A DNA stretch of 24,911 nt from Poteriospumella lacustris (lineage: Eukaryota; Sar; Chrysophyceae; Chromulinales; Dinobryaceae), in assembly GCA_008000375.1 (NCBI GenBank), contig SMOI01000164.1, positions 49,089 through 73,999 of the forward strand. The letters are read 5' to 3'. This document shows, one piece after another, positions 1 to 10,611 of this stretch. Made by a program: the position numbers and the translations under genes. The notes below the pieces were generated by a model. That model saw only the letters and a list, made by a program, of their open reading frames with translations, was not told where the DNA came from and did no database searches. Numbering within the stretch: the stretch's first letter is position 1; each line of letters begins with the position of its first letter.

Positions 1-435
1 GATCAAGTGATTCTCCACGACCACGTGCGAATTGAATCTCGTAAAGATGGACATGCAGGCACCAAAATCACTTGTCGATTGCAAGTTCGTGGAACCAGAC
101 CATATTCGTTGTCGTTGGCTCAACTTATCGATCTGGTGAACAACCATGTCAACAACAAATTGGCCAGCGAAGGTCGGTCTGTTCATGAGTTAACTGATGA
201 AGAATATATGGATGTTCTTCTGCAGTTGGATCCATATCAATGCATCGGCAACATCGAAAAGGAAGTTGGTACTTTGCTGGTTCAGTCTGTTACTCCTGGC
301 CCCCTGAATGTGATCGGAGCTTTCAGTTTCCTCCTCGACACCAACAAAGTCATTGAATGCATGGATTATTCTATTGCCCCCGATACTCAAGAGCACCGCA
401 GTTACTTCGACGAAGATGAAGACTCAACCAAATAG
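1..435 (+). CDS. 3' end of an unrecognised protein-coding gene (5' truncated by window)
   Basis: The frame is open from base 1 and ends at TAG 433-435, giving 144 residues of C-terminus. No methionine occurs in a plausible start position near the edge, so the real start lies outside the window. The fragment looks like a folded globular domain: alternating hydrophobic strands, a helix rich in Asn/Val (about residues 38-52), a Gly-Pro-Leu-Asn-Val segment (about 98-102) and a short acidic tail (Asp-Glu-Asp-Glu-Asp). I see no signal peptide, membrane segment or zinc motif. I do not recognise the family and assign no function. That it is coding is inferred from the long open frame, its protein-like composition and its position upstream of a 1.27 kb gene-free stretch. 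Confidence 0.7.
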   Translation, partial: DQVILHDHVRIESRKDGHAGTKITCRLQVRGTRPYSLSLAQLIDLVNNHVNNKLASEGRSVHELTDEEYMDVLLQLDPYQCIGNIEKEVGTLLVQSVTPGPLNVIGAFSFLLDTNKVIECMDYSIAPDTQEHRSYFDEDEDSTK

Positions 436-1705
436 GGTCGAGTTGGGGCGTGTTATCTCCCTCGACCGATTTCCTCTTCCTTGTCTGACCCATCAACTCG
501 TCGTGTGTTTCCGTTGGATCTGTTGCTCCAAGTCATACGTATCCTTTGCATTGATTATGATTGATTTTTAGATGGTCTTTCCAACGCCTCTCTCCCGCCC
601 ATGCCTTTTGATTTCCTTTATGATATTGTCCTGCTCCCTTCGTGGAAGATGTCTATCTTGCTAAAATGTGCTTCATCGTCAACGTGTTTGCGCATTTCTG
701 TGAGTTTCTTTGTGTGAGTGTTTTCTTGGTTTATTTTCCATCCTACGCTGCACGGCTGTGCGGTTCGTATGACTGGTCCTCTTTCAAAACCACCAAATTG
801 GTTTTCGTTCGTGCGCTGTATATAGGCGTCCCATCATTTACTCCTTATGTATGCCGAAGGAATGGCTGACAGATCCGTGTCACTTGTCGGCGTGAAGTCC
901 TTTCCGTGTTTTCTTTTCTTTGTGAGTGCGTTCGTTGTCTTCTCCCCGTGTGCCTTTGTGCTTGTGTATGTGTTTGTATGTTATGTTTTTCTCCATCTGT
1001 GCGAGGACTAGTGCATACTGCTCCGGCATCCCTGCCACAGTGAACGTCCTGCCTCTCTCGTTGTGGGTTGTCTTTCAATTGATTTTCCAGCCAAACAGTC
1101 AAATTTTGTCTTCCTTTGTTTCTGTACGCCTTTTGGTATATGATTCGTTTGCCATTGGAGAGTCCTCGCAGTCCGCATTTAACAAAAGAAACCCCACCTC
1201 TTCTTTTCTCCTCCTCCTGCTTGCCATTCACGCTGCATACATATAGGTCTTTTGCTTCTGATTCTCAGATATGTCTCTTTCACCTCTTCAGGGGCAAGAT
1301 AACCACCACTTGTCGATATACATAAAGTGTAAACAACTGCCTTTCCAAACTACACGTCTCTGTTCATGTCATCGTCTCCCGTGTCTTCTGGTTCTACGAA
1401 CAGTTCGGTAGGCATAAAGTCGCCCGTATTTGCAGCCAGAGTAGGCAGGCAGGGGGCACCCAGCAGCGGCTGAGGGGAGAACATACCTCATTCTGTGTTC
1501 ATCTGGGTGTCTGCGTCAATAGGAATCCTCGCTTCGCTTCTTCTTCAGAGTTCCGTCCGGTGAGAGAAATCGCAAGAGACTTCTCTTCATGAATGGACCT
1601 CGCAAGAGACGCACAATCTATCTATTGTTCTCTGTTGACTTACCTTGGTTGTGGAAAAGGATTCTTTGTTCACTAGCATAGGTAATATTGAGAGAAAGAA
1701 AGACA
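436..1705. other. Intergenic region, T/C-rich on the plus strand
   Basis: This 1.27 kb lies between the end of the first gene and the PSME4-like start. Much of 450-1350 is T- and C-rich on the plus strand. Short open frames occur on both strands (for example minus 1231-845), but none shows family resemblance or a convincing start. An 11-base direct repeat, tcgcaagagac, occurs at 1570-1580 and again at 1600-1610, about 100 bases before the PSME4-like start codon. No tRNA-like box pair and no clear TATA/initiator pair were found. Confidence 0.5.
1570..1610 (+). repeat. Direct repeat (11 bp, 30-bp spacing) upstream of PSME4-like gene
   Basis: The sequence tcgcaagagac occurs at 1570-1580 and 1600-1610. 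The spacing of exactly 30 bases (about three helical turns) and the position 96-136 bases before the start codon would suit a regulatory pair. No factor is recognised, and it does not resemble the fungal proteasome-gene element. Confidence 0.35.
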
Positions 1706-4700
1706 ATGGGTGACTCCAATGAAAACGTACCGGATACAATGTCCGATATCGATGTGGCTGATGTCGACGATGAAAACTTGTCGACCCTGCTGTATGTGAA
1801 TCGTTTTATCCCTCAATCGGAAAGGGATTCCATCCCAGCAGAGACCAAAGATACGGAGGAAGAGCTCCTTCGCGCTGTCTACAATGTGAAGGATGAATTG
1901 GCGACGGCAGAAGAAGTGTCCGTTAAGACTATTGGGCGTATGATCAAGTTGATCAATACGCGCCTGTCACTGAAGTATTATTTTTCGGTAGGTGCTCCCT
2001 CCCTTTGAAGCACGTACACGTGTAATCGCTAACGTTTTGATGTTGATTGACCCACCTGCCGTGCAGTCGGACTTGCGGTTGACGCTGGTGAATGCCATGC
2101 TTGATCTCTATCGTGCGAAACATAAAGTTTCCATTCTATTTCGCATCAAGGCACTGAATGTGTTGATTGTGATGCTGAACAAGAAATGGGAAAAGCTGGA
2201 TTTGTCGTTGGATTGGCGACCCTTTTGGGATGAAATGATGTCCATCGTCATGCGTGAAAACCGTCACGAACTGGTCGGTTCTGATTCCGTCATGGTGCAG
2301 CACATCAACAAATTGGCCTCTTTCATTTCGAAAGCACGACCTTACTATGATATCACTGCCAATGGAGAAAGTACTGACGGTAAAGGTGAAATCTACCTGC
2401 GGGCGGAGGCAAGTTTACGGGATCTTCGGGTACCTAGCTGTATTGAAGGTCCCCTGTTGTTGATGACCTGTTTACCGACCAAATGGGATCATTACGATGC
2501 GGTCTTAACCCATTGGATGGATCTATGGTCTTCCATCAACCAAAACACGGTGTGGGACTTGTGTTGGTCGACGATCTTCTCACGCGCGGTCAAGCACACC
2601 ACCACGTTCAACTGGAAGCCTTACGTACCCTTTTTCCTCCAGAAAATCAAGGAAATCTTACCGTTACCTTCTGCAGAAAACCGTCGCGATGCCAATTACT
2701 CCTCGTTTCCTCGCGCGTTCCCCGCGTATTATTCGTTCTTCTTCGACAACATCAAGGAACCTGCCCAACACATTCTCAAGAAATTGACCAAAATCGTCGT
2801 CAAAATCATGATGAAAGATACCACCTCGGTCCCCGTTGAAACCTCGACGATTACTAAGCCTTCCATCATCGACGAAGTGATTGAGAAACACAGTTTGGTG
2901 GTCGTCGGCTACAACACGACCGGTGATCACGTCAACGAAACGACGAAACTCGTCGTCGAATTCTTGCACATGTTGCGTGGCTTTGTTCATGCTTCCAACA
3001 ATGGGAATCATGTCTGGTGGATTATTTCATTTTTTGGAACCTTGTTACGTACGATTGGGAAGCTGCTGGGTGAAGCGTTAGCTGATCGATTGACCGATCA
3101 ACCAGAATCTGCTTGGCTGGCCGGCCGCCATTCCGCGTTGTTCTTGTCCGGTTATCTCTTGTCCATGACGTTGGATGGCATTTACAACAAGAAACTCATG
3201 ATCAGTCGTTCGTTTACCTCCTGTTTGAAGCACATTCTCTCGCTTCAACCGCAGGCCTTGCACATCGTCTGCGCGTTCTTCATGGAAACCCTGCAACCCA
3301 AGGCAGCGCATCAACCACATCAAACGACGGTCGCATTGATGGCGTTGTCGATGGTGGTGCGCGTCGGTTTGTTTCCTCAACCGTATCTGCTGCAGTACAT
3401 TCCCGATCTCTTGCGGTTGACGCTGAACTTCATCGAAGCGAGCGACACGAACAAGACGTTGATGGTGCTTGATTTGCACTCGTCGATCTTTGGGTGGCTG
3501 CCGTTGTCGAATTCGTTCCGGGTGAAAACCCCGCAGTTCCCGTCGTATTTGCATTTGTTGGCGGAGAAAGCGCACGATACGCATCCCTTTGCACATGTCC
3601 ACGCGGTGTATCAAGCGCAATACGAAACGATTTTGACGTATGTGACGTCGGACTGGGCACCGTTGATGTTTGAGAAGCTCTTCGTGCTCATTGACAGCGA
3701 AGAAGTCAAGGTGAAAGGCACGAAGGACTCGCCCATCGCGCATTCCATTGGCTATTTCGTGGCGATGTTCTTTCAGTCGATGGAAGACGTCGATGCGGCG
3801 TGGGAACAAACGCTGGAACGTTCGCTGGTCCAGTACATTCTCACGCGCGCTCCAGCGCATACGGATAAAACCTGTGGCAAGTTGATTGAGTATTACATTG
3901 GCATTCGCCCGCAGCGGTTGAATGACGTGCTGACGGCGTTTTTGACGCCCGATTTCCTCGCGGGGCGGATGTCGGCCGAGAAATTGGCGTTTCGTTTGCG
4001 TGTCATCGGTGCCGTCTTCCGTCAATGCCAAGGCGCGGCGTTGTCGGAGGCGACGTTGGCCACGTTTACGACGTTGGTCACGAACACGACGTTTGTCTGC
4101 CACGAGGAAGCGAAGGTGCGCAAACACGTCGGCAAAGTGTACAAAGACCTCTTGAAGGGAGGCCTCAGTGCGTATCCCGTCCGGGTCTATGCCCGTTTCG
4201 CGCACAACGAGGTCATTGGTGCCCCCAACGTGGCGATGGACGGTGACATTCAATGGTTCTTACCGACGGCGGAGTCGATGCGGACGCATGTCGCGTGGCT
4301 GCAACATCTGACGCTGTTTTGTACCTCGCAAATCGAAGGCGCCTTGGACATTGCCCTCCACAGCAACGCTGCGGGCGCTGCGGCGACGGCGACGGCTGCG
4401 GTAGCAACGACGGCGACGGTGTCCTCCGAGACGAAGAGTCAGTTCAAGAAATGCGAAGAGACCATTGGCAGTTGTCTCGCGCTCTTGCGTCGGTTGATTC
4501 GTGGCAGTGCGGAGATCTTGACCGATGCCTTCACCACTGACGAGCTGCGTAAAATCGCCGTCGAAACGGGACGTCACACGTATCTCTCGTGGCTGTCCTC
4601 CGAACAACAAACCTTCGTCGCTTCGTATCGTGTGCAGATGTTGCAGTTCTTGGCCTCGGTCCATGAGAAATTAGAAGTGACCGCCTCGTTGGCGGGGTTT

Positions 4701-7700
4701 TCGGGTTTACGCAACAACGAATTCATTGCGAAACAATGGATGAAAGTCTTCCACTTGATCCTCACCCGTCGCGTGGGCTTCTGCAAAGACGTTGACAAGT
4801 ATCGCAAGAGCATGGACTACCAAACGATGAGTCAACGGATCCCGCTCTGTGCCGCGGTCTATGCGCGGTTGAAGGACTTGCACGTGCTCAACGCGGTGGC
4901 TCCTCCTTCTCCTTCTCCTCCTCCGGCGGCGGCGGCGGTGACGGCGGCCTCCGATGCGAAGAAGTCGCTGGTGGAGACGTTGCGGGTGGGTTACTATTGG
5001 AAGCGTCACGACTGGAACTGCAACGCCATCGTCAGCTACATCTGGATCCAACACGCCACACGCTCGTTGCTCTTTGCCCAAGCGTGCAACCGGTTGCTCT
5101 TCCGCGACGACGCCGAAACCGACCCGGTGTTCACGTGTTTACGCTACCTGTTGGACTTGACCCGTCACGCGTACGATGAAATCCGCCCGCAGGCGCGCAA
5201 GATCTTCGAACAACTGGCGAAACTGCTGGGCCCCAAGCTCAACCAATGCATCACGATGCTCTTGGACGTTCTCCGCCAACCGACGGCGACGTATTACGAA
5301 ACCGCCTCGACCCTGGTGACGTTGAAACAAGGCACGATGATGCGCCGCATCCAATCGGATGTGCTGTTGAAGCAACGGTTCTTGGAATCGTTGCCGTTTG
5401 TGCAGGCGATTGCGAGTCACATCGACGAGGCGGACAAACGCGAGAAGATCATGTTGGCGCTGGCGGATTGCTTTGTGAAGTACACGGCCGGCTGGTCCGT
5501 CACCCCGCGCGACATCGTCACGTTGCAACAGACGTTGATGCCCACATTGTTGGACGGTTTCAATGCCAACAACAACGCTGCCGCTGCCGCCGCTGGTGGT
5601 GGTGAGACAGCCGCCACCGCCGCCAATGGCGGCGGCATTCGTCTGGAGACGTTCAACGCGTTTTCGCTGCTGCATTTGACGTCGTCGTCGTTGCTGTCGT
5701 CGTCGTCGACGGCGGCCTCGGCGTTGTTGTTGAAAGGGCTCGTGACCTTTGTGCAACGCCAATTGACGACGGCGCATGGGCAACCGACGCAACTGGTGGC
5801 CAACGCGCTGTTCTACCGCCTCGTCGAGTCGATCTACGCGGTGGGGGCCACGAAGGTGGCGGAGATCCAGCAGACGGAGTGGTTTGTGCACTGGCAACAG
5901 TGTTGGAACCCGTGTCACGCGCAGGGCCAATGGGCCACGAGTGTCGTGGGGTTGCTGCGCATGTTGGCGCTCTTTGCGAATGCGCCGGAGGATGGCAAGG
6001 CGCTGTGGTCGCGCGGGGTGGAGGAGGTGCTGCACGCGGTGACGTTTCTGTCGCTGGTCAAGCCGCGTGTCTTCAGCAAGCGACGTGCCGACGCGAACAG
6101 TTATTCGAAGTTCTTCAGCTACGGCTTCGCGTCGACCGTGTGGACGATGTGCGCGATCGACTTGATTCCGCTGTTCTCCGTCGCGGTGACCGATTTGGAT
6201 GCGGCCACGGCCGCGGCGGTGGGCGCAGGAGGCAACAGCGCGACGGCGATGGTGCGACCATCGGTGGTGATCGATCGCCTGTTGAATGGCCATTTGGTCG
6301 ACGCGGCGCGTCACATCGGCGGCAACGAGCAGCGCGTGTTGAACGACATTCGCGCGGAGATCTTCGCGGCGTTGTTGCGCTTCTGGTTGACGCACCGTGC
6401 GCGGTTTGCGGCGGTGGACGACGTCGACGCGACCGGCGCGGTCCTCGCGAAGTACCTGCGCGAACAAACGGACGCGGCGTCGTCGGAGTTCGCGCGCGAT
6501 TGGCAGGAGGCGGTGTATTTCGCGATGGAGACGTTGTCGGCGGAGGAAGTCGCGTGGGCGTTGCAGTCGGAGGTCGTGCGGCAGATGCTGACGGCGTTCC
6601 GCGCGAGTTTGACGCAGGTGACGACGAGTGGTGGTGGTGGTGGCGACGCGATCGCAGCGACAGCGGTGGCTGCTGCTGCTTCTGCTTCAGCGGCGGCGGC
6701 GGGTGCCGCGGCGGACGAAGGCTTCACACGCGTCGACAAGACGATCATGATGGTCAACGCGACGCTGTTGGCCCTGTCGACGGCGGAGCTGCTCACCGCG
6801 ACCAACGGCGGAGCTGCACCGGTGGCGGCGGCGGCGGCGGCTGCGCCATCGTCGGACGCGTTGCGGATGGCGGCGGCGGTGCGGGAGATTCTGGTGGCGC
6901 CCGAGGTCGCAGTGGTGTTGCCGTATCGCACGTCGCGTGCGGAACTGTCGATGACGGTGGCGTTGTTGCTGGACGTGACGAACGGCGCCTGCGACGTGGG
7001 GCCCATTTACGCGAAACTGTTGGCACCGTTGAACGCCGCCACCGCCACCGCCGCGTCGAGTGCGATGGACGTCGACGACGCCGGTGCCAACGCCACCGCG
7101 ACGACAGCGACCGATGCCGCGACGACGACCCGTCAAAACGCCGTCGAATTCGCGACGTTGCTCTTGGCGCGGTACTGGCACCGGCTGCATTTGCGCTCGT
7201 CGCTGCCGGCGATCGTGCCCCTAGTCCCGTTGCTGCTGCAGGGCGTGACGGAGACGCGTATCGACACGGTGAAGGCCGCGAAGGAGAGTTTGATCGGCTT
7301 GTACTTCGCGCTACGCCCCGCCCGGGCCGTGGAACCGTCGGCGAGCTATGACACGCCGCTGCAACAGTTGCGCGAGTTTAGCCGCAGCGCGAGTGCCACG
7401 GTCGCGGCCGGCGGTGGTAGCGGTAGCGGTAGCGGTACGAGCCATTGGCGTATCCGAGAGGTCGCCATCCGCGGCACGATCATGGTGCTGATGAACTCGT
7501 GGCTGGTGTTGTCCACGGCGCAGCGCACGTTGATCAAGGACATCCTCGTCGAGGGGCTGAAGGACGGACACATCGACGTGCAGAACATGGCGGAGCAGGG
7601 CATGGTCGCGTATTTGGCGTGGAAACCGGACGGCGACCTGCAGAAGATTGCGGAGGTGTACACACGGAACAGTGAAACGTTGGCGGCTCGGTACGTTGTT

Positions 7701-8147
7701 TTTGGTCGTCTGCTTCTGCCTTTGCTGTTTTGACGTTGACGATGATGTGTTTGTGTGCGTCTGTTCTGGTACAGAGAGAAGCAGAAGCGCCGACAGCAGA
7801 AGGCGGAAGCCGCTACCGCCGCCGCCGCTACCGCTGCCGCAGGGGCGACCACGACCGTCGCCGCGGCCACGGGGCCGAACAAGGCCGACGCGAGCTACCT
7901 CAACACGGTGCAGATGATCTCATGTGTCCTCCAGGCGCGTCCGTACGACTTGCCGACGTATGTACCCGCCCTGTTGGCGTCGTTCTTGCGCCACACCTAC
8001 TACGACGCGACGAAGAGCATTCTGCTGAAGACGGTGCAGTCGTTCCAACTGACCCATCAAGATCGCTGGGAAGAGTTCAAACACAAGTTCACGAGTGAGC
8101 AGTTGGAGGACCTGCAGGGTGCGGGTGCCGCCCATTATTTCGCCTAA
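1706..8147 (+). CDS. PSME4: Proteasome activator subunit 4 / Blm10 (PA200) homologue, 3 exons
   Basis: Gene model: join(1706..1987, 2067..7690, 7775..8147), 2092 residues, which fits the family's roughly 1850-2150. PA200/Blm10 proteins are HEAT-repeat solenoids that cap the 20S proteasome and stimulate peptide or acetyl-histone degradation. The N-terminal third shows family-like stretches (LSLDWRPFWDEM near residue 141). The last 75 residues match the C-terminal domain of the family (PYDLPTYVPALL, then LTHQDRWEEFKHKFTSEQLE). Introns: 79 bp (gtaggt...gtgcag, phase 0) and 84 bp (gtacgt...gtacag, phase 2). Both join the frame exactly. The start ATG 1706 is followed by an acidic leader. Ala/Gly/Ser-rich inserts lie at about 4366-4425, 4900-4950, 5567-5635, 6627-6720, 6809-6860, 7033-7130, 7399-7440 and 7800-7875. 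The protein ends His-Tyr-Phe-Ala, where the family normally ends Tyr-Tyr-Ala. Confidence 0.93.
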
Positions 8148-8777
8148 AGAGAGAAGGAGAGAAAGAGAGTGAGGAAGGGACTGTGTCGACCCTGTTGTTG
8201 TAGCCAGTAACCCCCCCCCCCACCAATATAAGCAGTTGCCATTACAAATGTTTCAATGTTCTCTTGAGGCTGTTGTCCACAGTAGAAGGGGGGCAGCCCC
8301 TTTCGGAGTGTTCACAGCTTCGACCGGTAATCGCGTGTGGTGTACGTCGCCGACATGCCCCTTGCTGGCTGGCCACATATCACCCCATTCATGAGTTGTG
8401 CTTAGGAAGTGACCAGAGGAACACCATTCCATCTCCAAATCGACCATCAACATCTATGGTTCGCAAGTGTCGACCAGAGAGTGGTATCGAAATCATCACA
8501 CCATCGAGGTCTTGGGGTCCATCCCAAGTAGACGCTTGTCGTTGTCGTCGACAGCATAACCATCCGCCGCCCCACCGGTGACCCTTTGCCACATGTGCTC
8601 ACTGTTGGGACTGTTGGTATATAGAGCAGTAGGAATGAAACGCTTGTCCGAAATGTGTGTCGCGTCGTGTCGCGGTGTGCTGTTCGCGGATTCGCCTGTG
8701 TGAGCGAGGGGCTGTATTGTTTTCATTTTTCACAATCAAATTCGTATCGCGATAATTTACTCTGGGATTTATGAAAC
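8148..8777. other. Intergenic region after PSME4-like gene
   Basis: It opens with a purine-rich 3' flank (8148-8178), followed by a run of 11 C at 8211-8221. The rest is mixed-composition DNA in which I see no coding frame with a plausible start, no RNA gene and no repeat. It probably holds the PSME4 3' UTR and the promoter of the next gene. An in-frame stop at 8772-8774 bounds the next gene's proposed first exon. Confidence 0.5.
8211..8221 (+). repeat. C11 homopolymer
   Basis: Eleven consecutive C residues lie 64 bases past the PSME4-like stop codon, probably in its 3' UTR. Confidence 0.9.
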
Positions 8778-10611
8778 ATGGCTCAGAATTGTGCCGAGCA
8801 ATCTGATGGGAGCAGCTCTTGGTGTGGAGATGAGATGAGAGAAAGTGCAGAAACACAATCAGGTATATCATTTTTTTCCAACCACTTCATTTTTTATTCA
8901 TATCCGCCTCTTTCGCTGTTTCCTATGAACTTTACTTGCATTTTCTGATGAAATTACTGATTACCAACATGAATTATGTTTGCTTCTTCATCTTATCTGT
9001 CTATCCTGTCACTCTCTGGCTCGTTTTCAGTCGCGGTCACCGCTCCATCCGCTGGTATGCTTGCTTATATCAGGTTTGCGTATATGCCTCATTTTACATT
9101 ATGATTGTGTAGGTTCTGGGAAGCTTTCTTTGTTCTTGTGGAAGGAGGCTCAGCCTGTGTCGAACAATCTTTTCCCCATGAGTAATTTTGGACTGTATGT
9201 GCTCACGAGAGACAGGGTAGTGAGGAAGGTCATGGAGGAAGTTGCTTCCCAGCTTGCACTGCATCCTAGTGACTCTCCCAGTGTCTACTTGTCTGGCTGC
9301 CGCGGAAGTGGCAAGACAAGTCTGCTGATGCTTCTTGCCAAATTCCTCAAAGGAGAGGGTTATGAGGTGTACTTCTTCGAATCGGCTCAAGACATTCCAC
9401 AAGGTGCAGGCTGGGAATTCGAGGCCATGTTGGAGGACGAGAACAACAAGGTGGCCGTGCTTATTGATGAGGTGACTTCTGATCCAAACTCTGGACTCTT
9501 CACTTATCTGCTGAAGGGATCTTATCCAAACCTGGTGACGATAGGAGCATCTGTACCTCTCTACAGCCCGCATCCCGCATCGTTTGACTCGTTGCTGAGA
9601 ATGACGGATCTGATGCTGAGAGAGGACGATGAAGATTTTCAAAAGCTCGTCCAGTACTGTGTGGAACTGAAAGCCACTACTCCCGCGCTGACTCGGGCTA
9701 TTTGCAAGTATCTGCTCGAGCAGTGCGGTGGACACACGTTCCCCACTCTGGCCTTCATCGAGCACTTCTTTACTCGTGATGAGGTACGGGGGTTACTGGC
9801 GAATAAGACGGCGTTCGACGATTATTTTCGTGGACCATACTTCGCCTGCAGTCCATTCTACCAGTTAGTGAGAAACATGTGCTTTGAGCAGTTACTGAAC
9901 GCAGAGATTGAGAAGGTGGCATTTCGTGTGATGGGTGGCAAGGAGGAGGCCGGAGACATCTCGACCATGATTCAATTAGGTTGGTGGAATCGTAACACGG
10001 GCGACTTCATCTCTCGATTTCTGGTGAATGCGTGCGTGTCCGGTGTAGAGTGTGGTGCGCTCTTCCTCGACCAGAAGAAGAGCCATGAAGAGACCACAGA
10101 ACTACTGATCGTGGAGGGATTGGCAGGTATGGACGATTCTGACTTCAATTGCTTGCAACAACACACGTCTAGTGTCAAAGTACAGAACGGGGTGTCCTTC
10201 AACTGGGCACGAAAGGCGAGAGCCAAGTTTCGAAATGTGCATCTGCCCTTTCAAGAGCGTGGTAGCGTCAGCGTGGTAGATTTCTACTTGAACGACGATG
10301 CTAGTAGCACTGCTATTCAGGTGATGGCGGATGCCAATTTGCAGGGCTACGATGCCAGTGACTACCCCTGGCAGCGACGAGTGATTTTCAACTTCGCCGA
10401 CTGGCTCAGTCTGCCTGGGAACACCGCGGTACATGACAAGGTGTACACCTTTATGCGCTCCACCAACACTCTTTACCGTGGCACGACTCCCATCAAGACG
10501 CCTGCCGTTCCCCAGCTGTCCGGTGGTTCAAGTTTCGTCCGTCCTGCTGGCCAAACTCGCAGCTTCTCCACCGTGGCCAAGCGTTTCTTGACTGGCATGA
10601 GAAGATGGTAG
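8778..10611 (+). CDS. Crinkler/RHS-like P-loop NTPase with putative nuclease-fold C-terminus
   Basis: The secure part is the long open frame from the acceptor at 9113 to TAG 10609-10611. Counting from Met 9178, a Walker A (GCRGSGKTS, residues 40-48) and a Walker B (VAVLIDE, residues 92-98) define a P-loop NTPase. The C-terminal region contains a hydrophobic strand with Asp 368 followed by Gln 381-Val-Met. That resembles the degenerate D...Q-x-[TMK] core of the restriction-endonuclease fold in Crinkler and trypanosome RHS proteins. LSLFLWK at 9124-9144 resembles the LxLFLAK signature of Crinkler headers, although the preceding ubiquitin-like domain is not evident. Upstream exons are inferred: 8778..8862, perhaps 9031..9054, then 9113..10611. 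Both the two- and three-exon versions keep frame (527 or 535 residues). Crinklers are secreted or nuclear effectors in some lineages and endogenous proteins in others. Family membership is inference; alternatively this is another STAND/AAA-like ATPase. Confidence 0.72.

Noticed and set aside
845-1231. 128-codon minus-strand ORF upstream of the PSME4-like gene
   Set aside because: Composition (Arg, Gln, Thr, Lys) reflects the T/C-rich opposite strand, and no domain pattern was seen.
3078-4253. 391-codon open frame on the minus strand opposite the PSME4-like gene
   Set aside because: It lies wholly antisense to a conserved PSME4 exon and is Arg/His/Gln-rich, as expected from reading GC-rich coding sequence backwards.
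5879-7351. 490-codon plus-strand frame within PSME4 exon 2
   Set aside because: A Gly/Arg-rich out-of-frame reading of GC-rich sequence; the PSME4 frame is conserved through this region.
9055-9112. Alternative Crinkler-gene start at ATG 8969 with donor at 9055
   Set aside because: Joining that exon to 9113 breaks the reading frame, whereas the exon from ATG 8778 keeps it.
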